From Anaerolinea sp. (GTDB taxonomy: Bacteria > Chloroflexota > Anaerolineae > Anaerolineales > Anaerolineaceae), in NCBI GenBank assembly GCA_029975965.1, contig JARKOV010000050.1:1-20773 (forward strand): a stretch of 20,773 bases of DNA, read 5' to 3'. The position numbers were made by a program, and so were the translations under genes. Below the pieces are notes generated by a model. The model did no database searches. It had not been told where the DNA came from and saw only the letters and a list, made by a program, of their open reading frames with translations. This document shows positions 14,212-20,773 of this stretch, one piece after another (the first letter of the stretch is position 1; every line of letters begins with the position of its first letter).

Positions 14212-16698
14212 ATGATCTTCGGCATCGCCCTGGGCGTGGCGGTGGTCATTTCCATCGACCTGGCCAATGCCAGTGCGGGGCGGGCATTTGCGTTGAGCGC
14301 TGAAACGTTGACCGGGAAAGCCACTCACCAGATCCAGGGCGGCCCTCTGGGCGTTCCTGAAAATGTATATATTGAGCTCAAGCGATCTGGCTGGCAGTAC
14401 CCGGTAGCCCCGGTAGTCAGCGAGTATGTGTCATCTCCCGAGTTAGGAGGCCAGCCGATCCAACTGCTGGGTATCGACCCCTTTGCAGACGGAGAATTGC
14501 GCTCCTTTCTCGGTTCACATGGCGAGGTGCCGCTCGAGCAATTGACCGCTTTTCTAGCCAGGCCGGGAGCGGTGTTGATTTCCCGATCGCTGGCTGAACG
14601 GTTTCGCCTCTCTCCGGGCGATCCCCTGACGATCTTGAGCGCCGGACGAAGTCACAAGGCATTCGTTGCCGGATTGCTCGAGCCTTCCGACAGTCTCAGC
14701 CGTAGGACCCTGGAGGGAGTTATTCTGGCAGACATCGCCACGGCGCAGGAATTGTCGACCCAATTGGGGTACCTCAGCCGGGTGGATTTACTCCTGCCCC
14801 AAGAAGATCCGGGTGTGTTAGCGGCCCTTAAAACCCGTTTACCGCCTGGGATGCTGGTGGTGCCGGCTTCTTCGCGCACGGATGCGCTCGAACAGATGAC
14901 CGCCGCTTTCCGGGTTAACCTGACTGCGCTTAGCCTGTTGGCGCTGGTGGTTGGGCTATTTCTCATCTACAACACGATGACCTTCTCGGTCGTTCAGCGC
15001 CGCGAGTTGTTTGGAACGCTGCGCTGCCTGGGTGTTACCCGCCGGGAATTGTTCCTGCTGGTGTGCAGCGAAGCGTTGGTGGTTGGCTTGATTGGCTCTC
15101 TGATTGGGATGGGATTGGGGATCCTGCTGGGGCAGGGAACCGTGCGCATGGTATCGCAGACGGTTAACGACCTGTATTTCACCACCACCGTCCAAGCCGT
15201 GGGCATCCCGCTGGAAAGCCTGGTGAAAGGTTTGGCTGCCGGCGTGCTTGCGACGCTGGTCACAGCCGCTTTTCCCGCCTGGGAGGCGGCATCGGTACCG
15301 CCACGGGTGGCTTTGTTGCGCTCGGGACTGGAGTTTAAATCCAGGCGAGGGGTAATCCGGGCAGCCATGGGCGGGATGGTCACGTTAGCTTTGGCGCTGT
15401 TGATATTCCGCCTGCCCCAGGCCGGTTTATTCGCTGGTTTCGGTGGGACCTTGCTCACGGTGTTGGGCGCGGCGCTGCTGACCCCGGCAGCGGTGGTGTT
15501 GTTCGTCCGATTAACCACGCCCTTGTCCGGGAGCATCCTTGGGTTGATAGGGCGTATGGCGCCGCGAAACCTGGTCAACTCGCTCAGCCGGACGGCGGTT
15601 GCCGTGACAGCGCTCATGGTAGCGGTGGCGGTCACGATTGGGGTATCGGTGATGATCGATAGTTTCCGGCACACGGTGATCGTCTGGCTGGAAGAAACCT
15701 TGCAAAGCGATGTATATCTCTCTGCGCCGATCTACACCGCCACGACCCCCTCTGCGCCGGTCGATCCGCAAGTTGTCCAACGCCTGGCGACCTGGCCGGG
15801 TGTTAAGCGGGTCGACACGCTTCGATCAACGACTGTGCAGGCGCTCCAGGGGCAGATCAACCTTTCGGCAACCGATAATCCGCTAGTTGGACAGGAGCGG
15901 CTATTCGTCGCGTTGGAAGGCTCCCGCGACCAGGTCTGGGAACGCATGCTGGCGGGGGAGGTGTTGGTATCGGAACCGCTGGCGAACCGGTTGGGCATTC
16001 GCATGCCGGGGGAAAAGATCAGCCTGGATACCCCGCAAGGCTGGCGGGAGTTCAACGTCCTGGGTATCTTTTACGATTATGCCTCCAGCGAGGGCACGCT
16101 GTTTATGGCGATGCAACTCTACCGCGAGATTTGGCGGGATTACGCCGTCACTTCCGTTGGGTTGCGTCTTGACAACCCGCAGGACGCCGATCGGCTCGTT
16201 CGGGACTTGCAGGAAGGTCTCAACCGTGAGCAACAATTGGTCATTCGCGCCAACAGCACCTTGCGGCAAGACGTTTTGATGGTTTTCGACCGCACCTTTG
16301 CGATCACGGTAGCGCTGCGCCTGCTGGCGACGGTCGTGGCTTTCATCGGTGTTTTGAACGCTCTGTTCTTATTGCAATTCGAGAAACAACGTGAGGTGGG
16401 TATTTTGCGCGCATTGGGCCTGACCGGCGAGCAGTTGCGGCGCATGGTATTTCTCGAGACGGGGTTGATGGGTCTGGCCGCCGGGTTGCTCGCCATCCCC
16501 ACGGGTTATGCTTTGTCGCTCATTTTGGTGTATGTGATCAACCGCCGTTCGTTTGGCTGGACGCTCCAGATGGATGTGGAACCTTTGGCCTTGCTTCAAG
16601 GCGTCTTGGTGGCGGTTTTCGCTGCGCTGCTGGCTGGGGTGTACCCGGCCATTCGCCTAAGCCGCCTCCCGGCAGCCGAGGTGATCCGTTATGAATAG
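14212..16698 (+). CDS. FtsX/MacB-type ABC permease (possibly N-terminally truncated)
   Basis: From ATG 14212 the protein has 828 residues. MIFGIALGVAVVISIDLANA is a membrane helix followed by a MacB-like periplasmic domain (about 25-235), three helices of the first FtsX domain (about 240-370, with VVQRRELFGTLRCLGVTRRE), two more hydrophobic segments, a second extracytoplasmic domain (about 500-680), and a second FtsX domain at the C-terminus (QREVGILRALGLTGEQLRRM, then two helices). This double-FtsX layout matches permeases paired with AttH-type lipocalins. The natural start is probably GTG 14128, but TAA at 14200-14202 interrupts it, so translation, if any, would re-initiate at ATG 14212, nine bases later, without a clear ribosome site. 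Everything downstream of the stop is intact, arguing for a very recent change or an error. Confidence 0.85.
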   Translation: MIFGIALGVAVVISIDLANASAGRAFALSAETLTGKATHQIQGGPLGVPENVYIELKRSGWQYPVAPVVSEYVSSPELGGQPIQLLGIDPFADGELRSFLGSHGEVPLEQLTAFLARPGAVLISRSLAERFRLSPGDPLTILSAGRSHKAFVAGLLEPSDSLSRRTLEGVILADIATAQELSTQLGYLSRVDLLLPQEDPGVLAALKTRLPPGMLVVPASSRTDALEQMTAAFRVNLTALSLLALVVGLFLIYNTMTFSVVQRRELFGTLRCLGVTRRELFLLVCSEALVVGLIGSLIGMGLGILLGQGTVRMVSQTVNDLYFTTTVQAVGIPLESLVKGLAAGVLATLVTAAFPAWEAASVPPRVALLRSGLEFKSRRGVIRAAMGGMVTLALALLIFRLPQAGLFAGFGGTLLTVLGAALLTPAAVVLFVRLTTPLSGSILGLIGRMAPRNLVNSLSRTAVAVTALMVAVAVTIGVSVMIDSFRHTVIVWLEETLQSDVYLSAPIYTATTPSAPVDPQVVQRLATWPGVKRVDTLRSTTVQALQGQINLSATDNPLVGQERLFVALEGSRDQVWERMLAGEVLVSEPLANRLGIRMPGEKISLDTPQGWREFNVLGIFYDYASSEGTLFMAMQLYREIWRDYAVTSVGLRLDNPQDADRLVRDLQEGLNREQQLVIRANSTLRQDVLMVFDRTFAITVALRLLATVVAFIGVLNALFLLQFEKQREVGILRALGLTGEQLRRMVFLETGLMGLAAGLLAIPTGYALSLILVYVINRRSFGWTLQMDVEPLALLQGVLVAVFAALLAGVYPAIRLSRLPAAEVIRYE

Positions 16699-17896
16699 GA
16701 TGTTGGTTCGTAGGCTGTGGCTGGTGCCGGTCGTCTTATTGATTTTCTTTGCTCTGTTAGCCGGTATGCCATCGTTACGCAGCGAACTGCAAAATATCCT
16801 GGGCGTTGCCACCCCCAGGCAGCCGCAGATCCAGGCTCAAGTGAGAGGCCATGCGGTGGATCCGGGAGCGTTTGAGCGCGTCAGCGGCCCTCGGCCCCTG
16901 GATTTTCCGCAGGATTTGGGCGCGCATGACAACTTTCAAACCGAATGGTGGTACTACACCGGGAACCTGTCTGCCGAAAATGGCCAGCACTTTGGCTTTC
17001 AACTGACTTTCTTCCGCCGCGCAATCGTGGGGTCGGCGGAGCGGGTGACCCGCGAGTCGCTGTGGGCAACCGACCAGGTTTACCTGTCGCATTTCGCCTT
17101 GACCGACGTGAAGGCTGGAAGGCATTATGCTTTCGAGCGTTTCGAGCGCGGCTCGGCCGGGTTGGCGGGTGCGACAGGGATACCGATGTATGAAGTCTGG
17201 CTGCAGGATTGGTCGGTCAAGCAACTGGCCGATGAGCTTTACCGCCTGGAAGCGGCACAGCAAGGGGTGGGGATCCGTTTAGACCTTCTCGATAAAAAAG
17301 GGGTCGTGTTACAAGGAGAGGGCGGTTACAGTCAGAAGGGTCCTGACCCGGGAAATGCCTCCATTTACGTCAGCCAGTCGCGCCTGGAAGCATCCGGCAT
17401 CCTTTTGGTGGGTGACGAGGAATATGTGGTGAACGGGTTGGCATGGATGGACCACGAATACAGCACCAGCGCACTCAGCCCCGACCAGATAGGCTGGGAT
17501 TGGTTCTCCCTCCAATTGGAGGATGGCTCGGAGTTGATGGTGTACACCATCCGGCGGGCGGATGGCAGCGTGGACCCTTATTCTAAAGGAACCATGATCT
17601 ATCCGGATGGCAGCACACGGCTTTTAAGAGCTGGCGATTTCTCAATCCAGGTCAACGATACCTGGAGAAGCCCGCACAGCGGCGGCGTGTACCCGTCAAG
17701 CTGGACTCTTACGATCCCGTCTGAGGCCCTGGTATTGGCGATTGATCCCCACCTGGCGGATCAGGAGATGAATCTCTCCTTTATCTATTGGGAAGGGGCG
17801 GTCAAAGTGAAGGGCGAGCGTGCCGGGCAACCGGTCGGCGGCAACGGTTATGTCGAATTGACCGGTTACGCGCAAAGCCTGGAGAATGCGTTTTAA
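16691..17896 (+). CDS. AttH/CrtC-type lipocalin-like protein, membrane-anchored
   Basis: The 401-residue protein has an N-terminal hydrophobic segment (about 10-27; signal anchor or signal peptide) and a two-lobe beta-barrel: DNFQTEWWYYTGNL near 79-92, HFGFQLTFFR, then MDHEYS and GWDWFSLQLEDG in the second half, the marks of the AttH/carotenoid 1,2-hydratase-related lipocalin families. Partnership with a LolD-like ATPase and a double-FtsX permease is a known arrangement (attEFGH-like clusters), suggesting a role in moving or holding a hydrophobic molecule at the cell surface; the ligand is unknown. The ATG overlaps the permease stop by 8 bases, implying coupled translation. It ends the operon, followed by a terminator. 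Confidence 0.88.
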   Translation: MNRMLVRRLWLVPVVLLIFFALLAGMPSLRSELQNILGVATPRQPQIQAQVRGHAVDPGAFERVSGPRPLDFPQDLGAHDNFQTEWWYYTGNLSAENGQHFGFQLTFFRRAIVGSAERVTRESLWATDQVYLSHFALTDVKAGRHYAFERFERGSAGLAGATGIPMYEVWLQDWSVKQLADELYRLEAAQQGVGIRLDLLDKKGVVLQGEGGYSQKGPDPGNASIYVSQSRLEASGILLVGDEEYVVNGLAWMDHEYSTSALSPDQIGWDWFSLQLEDGSELMVYTIRRADGSVDPYSKGTMIYPDGSTRLLRAGDFSIQVNDTWRSPHSGGVYPSSWTLTIPSEALVLAIDPHLADQEMNLSFIYWEGAVKVKGERAGQPVGGNGYVELTGYAQSLENAF

Positions 17897-17899
17897 AAC

Positions 17900-17927
17900 A
17901 AAAAGAGGCGATGAGACGCCTCTTTTT
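17900..17927. terminator. Two-way intrinsic terminator between attH-like and aldolase genes
   Basis: A perfect 11-bp stem AAAAAGAGGCG/CGCCTCTTTTT (17900-17910 with 17917-17927), loop ATGAGA. It has T-runs on both strands and lies between two convergent genes, so it can stop transcription from either side. Confidence 0.9.
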
Positions 17928-17935
17928 GCGCAATC

Positions 17936-18547
17936 TTACCACCTGGTGTAACCCTGGGTCATCCCCCGGTATTCGATAAATGGCTCATCGATCAACTTGG
18001 CGTATAGCGCGATCTGGCAGGATTCCTCCAGCGTGGATGACCAGTGAAAGGCTTCGTCGATCGTCTGTCCGATGGCGAAACTCCCGTGACCGCGCAGCAT
18101 GACGATCTTGTACGAGCCGAGCGCTTCGGCCAGTTTATTGGCCATCTCGGGCGTGCCGGAAGCGAACTCCTCGGTGATCACCGGCACTTTCTTGAGCAAG
18201 TAAGAGGCCTCGTTGTCGATCGGCACGATCTCATCGCGCGAGAGAGAAAAAGCGATCGCGGTGCGCGGGTGGCAATGCACGATGGCCAGGGCGGGCGTCT
18301 TCATATAGATGGTTCGGTGCGCCAGCAACTCGGTGGAGGCGAGGGTCACACCGGAGTCGTTCTTTTCCAGGCCGGTTTCGATCAGGTCGTGTGGTTTCAA
18401 GCGGCCCAGTTGTGCTCCACGCCGCTTGATGATCACGCGGTCACCGACGCGGATGCTGATGTTCCCGCCATGCGAGCTGATCATGTTGGCCGTGTACAGG
18501 TCGCGGCCAATCTCGCAAAACTGTTGGAAGATCCTCTCGTCGATCAT
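17936..18547 (-). CDS. Class II aldolase/adducin-family protein (fuculose-phosphate aldolase-like)
   Basis: The 203-residue protein has the zinc-dependent class II aldolase fold: SSHGGNISIR (24-33) for phosphate binding, catalytic E73 (STELLAH), metal ligands H91 and H93 (IVHCHP) and H154 (RGHGS). It has the length of L-fuculose-1-phosphate aldolase and relatives such as methylthioribulose-phosphate dehydratase, rhamnulose-phosphate aldolase and small sugar-acid decarboxylases; the substrate cannot be assigned. Its ATG overlaps the stop of the aldehyde oxidoreductase gene (ATGA), so the two proteins are made together and may act in sequence: the aldolase would release an aldehyde that the oxidoreductase turns into an acid, yielding reduced ferredoxin. 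That pathway is inferred from gene order. Confidence 0.88.
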   Translation of the reverse strand: MIDERIFQQFCEIGRDLYTANMISSHGGNISIRVGDRVIIKRRGAQLGRLKPHDLIETGLEKNDSGVTLASTELLAHRTIYMKTPALAIVHCHPRTAIAFSLSRDEIVPIDNEASYLLKKVPVITEEFASGTPEMANKLAEALGSYKIVMLRGHGSFAIGQTIDEAFHWSSTLEESCQIALYAKLIDEPFIEYRGMTQGYTRW

Positions 18548-20337
18548 GACATCACCTCCATCAGGTCTGCCAAACCGAGATCGACCAGTTTGGCATGCTT
18601 CGGATTGCCCTCATCGTCCCAGCCGCGCGCGCGGTAGTATTCCTTCAGCATCGGTTCGAGATGGCTGACCCACCCCTGGCTGGGACCCTCCGGCACAGGC
18701 TCTGCGAGCATGCGTGGGGGCAGCGTATCGTCGGCACGGGTGAAGCCTTCGCGCAGGTTGTACAATTTTTCGAGATTCCAAACTCGTTCACCGACCTTGA
18801 TCAGGTCGCCGGTGGCATATTTGATCCCGCTAACGGCGCTCAGCACGCGGGCGAAGTACTCCTCTGCGACGCCCATGTTGGTGAACTTGCAGACCACCAG
18901 CGAGTCGATCGCCGCCGACGAATTTTGGTGCAGGATGACATATGAGGATTTGCCTTGCACCTGGAGGCGGTCGATCAACTTGGGCAGGCCCAAAACCTCC
19001 AAGCCGAGCATGTTTCCGCGCATGTGGCAGGCGCCACGATTGGATGTGGCGTAAAGCAACCCCTGGCCCTGCATACCCCGCGGATCGTAGGCGGGCATCT
19101 CTAAACCTTTTACCGACATGGATAGGTCGGGTCTGCCGTACTTTTTCGCCAGGCGCAGGCTTCCATCTGCCAGCTCCGCGCCAATATCCCGCCGGTAGGC
19201 CATGTTTTCGATCGTTGGCGCGAGCAGGTCGGCGCGTCCAAAACGCAGATCGCTGTCGAGCAAGCCAAGCTCACTCAATTCCATAGCGCAGGCGATGGTC
19301 GAGCCGGTCGAAATGGTATCCATTCCCAGGTCGTTGCACAGCGCATTGGCCTCAATGATGGCAGCCAGGTCGTTGATGCCGCATTCGGCGCCCATCGCCC
19401 AGGTGGTCTCGAACTCCGGGCCTTCTCCTTCGACTTTATCGGTTTTGCTGATACGGGTGCAGCCGATCGGGCATGCCCAGCAACTGTCGTTCTTGACCAG
19501 GTATTTCTCGGTGAGCGCTTCACCGGAGATGTCTTCGGCGTGCTCGAATTGGGTCTGGCGATGGTTGCGGGTGGGTAGCGCTCCGACCGCGTTGACAATG
19601 TTCATCATCACCACCGTGCCGAACTCGGGGAGCGCCTGGCTGGTTAGCGGACTGGCTTTGAGCAGCTTGCGCGTCTCATACAGCATAAACTTGAACAGCT
19701 CCTGGTCGATGATCTCCGGTCGATCTTTGCCTTCGACCACCACTGCCTTCAGGTTCTTGCTACCCATGACTGCCCCAGGTCCGCCGCGCGCGAGGCTGCG
19801 CTGCCCATCGTTCATGATCGCGGCGATTCGGGAGAGGTTCTCACCCGCTGGACCGATGCAAAGCACATTGCGACGGTTGTTGTTTTGACCGAGGATGGCG
19901 GTGGTTTCGCGCACGCGTTTTCCCCACAGGTGGGTGGCGTCTTTGATCTCGACGCTGCCCGGCTTGATCTCGATATAAACCGGCGTAGCGGACTTGCCAC
20001 GCACGATCATCACATCGTAGCCGGTGCGCTTGAATTGCATGCCCCAGTACCCTCCCGAATTGGCATCCAGGATGGTGCCGGTGAGAGGGCTTTTGGTGCT
20101 GACAGAAAAGCGATTGCTGGTCTGGTATCCGGTCCCGGTCAAGGGTCCACCGGCAAAGATTAGCACGTTTTGCTCCGCCAGAGGTTCGACTTCAGGGCCC
20201 ACTTCATCCCAAAGCAGGCGCGCGCCCAAGCCTCGACCCCCCAGGTAGAGGCGAGCCATTTCCAGGTCCAACGCTTTGGTATGCACGTCGCCATTGGTCA
20301 GGTTGACGTCGAGCAATTTTCCCATCCAGCCACCCAT
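18544..20337 (-). CDS. Aldehyde:ferredoxin oxidoreductase (tungstopterin AOR family)
   Basis: The 597-residue protein has the size and motifs of tungsten AORs. An N-terminal domain contains YLGGRGLGARLLWDE and ANSGGYWGMQFKRTGYD; ARGGPGAVMGSKNLKAV (183-199) follows; cluster cysteines are C286, C289, C293 (CWACPIGC) and C483 (VVCKF), in the same spacing as the Pyrococcus enzyme; RGACHMRG near 434-441 is also typical. Such enzymes oxidise aldehydes to acids, reduce ferredoxin, or work in reverse, in the cytoplasm of anaerobes. ATG 20337 is chosen because AAGGAG (20345-20350) lies 7 bases upstream; the ATG at 20343 would leave only 1 base. It is co-translated with the class II aldolase downstream. 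The AOR subfamily and substrate are uncertain. Confidence 0.94.
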   Translation of the reverse strand: MGGWMGKLLDVNLTNGDVHTKALDLEMARLYLGGRGLGARLLWDEVGPEVEPLAEQNVLIFAGGPLTGTGYQTSNRFSVSTKSPLTGTILDANSGGYWGMQFKRTGYDVMIVRGKSATPVYIEIKPGSVEIKDATHLWGKRVRETTAILGQNNNRRNVLCIGPAGENLSRIAAIMNDGQRSLARGGPGAVMGSKNLKAVVVEGKDRPEIIDQELFKFMLYETRKLLKASPLTSQALPEFGTVVMMNIVNAVGALPTRNHRQTQFEHAEDISGEALTEKYLVKNDSCWACPIGCTRISKTDKVEGEGPEFETTWAMGAECGINDLAAIIEANALCNDLGMDTISTGSTIACAMELSELGLLDSDLRFGRADLLAPTIENMAYRRDIGAELADGSLRLAKKYGRPDLSMSVKGLEMPAYDPRGMQGQGLLYATSNRGACHMRGNMLGLEVLGLPKLIDRLQVQGKSSYVILHQNSSAAIDSLVVCKFTNMGVAEEYFARVLSAVSGIKYATGDLIKVGERVWNLEKLYNLREGFTRADDTLPPRMLAEPVPEGPSQGWVSHLEPMLKEYYRARGWDDEGNPKHAKLVDLGLADLMEVMS

Positions 20338-20435
20338 GGTCATACTCCTTATCGAGCCAGATTACTCCAGATTCATCTTACCACGAACAGATCACCAGCC
20401 AGACATCCCGAAATGCCCATTCAGGATCGTCTCCT

Positions 20436-20773
20436 TTATAACACTTCTACCGGCTGCACGCGCCAAATTTCTTCGCAATATTGGCGCACGCTGCGGTCAG
20501 ATGAAAAATAGCCGCATCGCGCGGTGTTCAAGATCGACATGCGGGTCCAGGTTTCCACATCCAGGTAGGTGCGAGCAGCATAGTCTTGGGCGTCCAAGTA
20601 AGATTGGTAATCCGCCAGCAGCATATATTGGTCGCGGTTCAACAGCGAATCGATGATCGGTTGGAAGATGCCCGGTTCGTCGGGGGAAAAGGCGTTATGG
20701 GCGATGCGATCGATCACCCGGCGCAACTCGGTGTTGTGCTGGTAAACCTCTCGGGGATGGTAACCATTCTTTC
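20436..20773 (-). CDS. glgP: Glycogen/alpha-glucan phosphorylase, C-terminal part (cut by window edge)
   Basis: The minus strand is open from the right edge (KNGYHPREVYQHNTELRR) to a TAA at 20436-20438, giving the last 112 residues. The end WTRMSILNTARCGYFSSDRS followed by VRQYCEEIW matches the conserved C-terminus of glycogen phosphorylases, where GYFSSDR is diagnostic; SPDEPGIFQPIIDSLLNRDQ and YMLLADYQSYLDAQ are also family-typical. The enzyme phosphorolyses alpha-1,4-glucans to glucose 1-phosphate using pyridoxal phosphate; the PLP-binding lysine lies upstream of the window. A 98-base gap separates it from the aldehyde oxidoreductase; I see no terminator there, so read-through is possible. 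Confidence 0.93.
   Translation of the reverse strand, partial: KNGYHPREVYQHNTELRRVIDRIAHNAFSPDEPGIFQPIIDSLLNRDQYMLLADYQSYLDAQDYAARTYLDVETWTRMSILNTARCGYFSSDRSVRQYCEEIWRVQPVEVL

Noticed and set aside
20390..20425. Minus-strand 15-codon frame after AAGGAG between glgP and the aldehyde oxidoreductase
   Set aside because: Too short and without recognisable sequence; could be chance.

Overview
The window looks like a chromosomal segment of an anaerobic Chloroflexota bacterium, most likely Anaerolineae-like. This rests on gene content (tungsten-type aldehyde oxidoreductase, LacD-type aldolase, FtsX/AttH export cluster, PqqD-like/radical SAM cassette), a moderately high G+C and the tmRNA tag; no 16S or marker search was possible. 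It holds 16 protein genes (two cut by the window edges), one tRNA and one tmRNA. No stretch longer than 300 bases lacks a gene.

Left edge (1-523): the start of a D12-class adenine DNA methyltransferase lies in visibly AT-richer DNA, on the 3' side of a tRNA-Pro(GGG) gene that has its own promoter and terminator. A lone LacD-type aldolase follows (689-1714).

Main point of interest (1799-7232, minus strand): a tight five-gene operon. In transcription order it encodes a small two-helix membrane protein with a zinc ribbon; a secreted/membrane DUF2207-like protein whose cytoplasmic C-terminus ends in (Cys-Ala)4-Gly-(Cys-Ala)3-Gly-Gly-Gly-Arg; a radical SAM/SPASM enzyme with an N-terminal PqqD-like domain; a paralogue with the same layout that has lost all three cluster-binding cysteines and the C-terminal SPASM cysteines; and a class I methyltransferase. 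I read it as an uncharacterised peptide-modification system in which the Cys-Ala tail of a membrane protein is the substrate, an active radical SAM enzyme the catalyst and the pseudoenzyme its partner.

Centre, plus strand: ligA, an rlmI-like rRNA methyltransferase and a short divergent pyruvate-kinase-like gene (7393-11604), then ssrA (tmRNA) on the minus strand, corA, and an ABC ATPase/FtsX permease/AttH-lipocalin operon (13379-17896). The permease frame carries a stop codon after 24 codons. Two copies of a long palindromic repeat (near 1715-1798 and 11605-11729) sit in two convergent gene junctions and differ by compensated base changes.

Right edge, minus strand: an aldehyde:ferredoxin oxidoreductase translationally coupled to a class II aldolase, and the C-terminus of glycogen phosphorylase running off the window.
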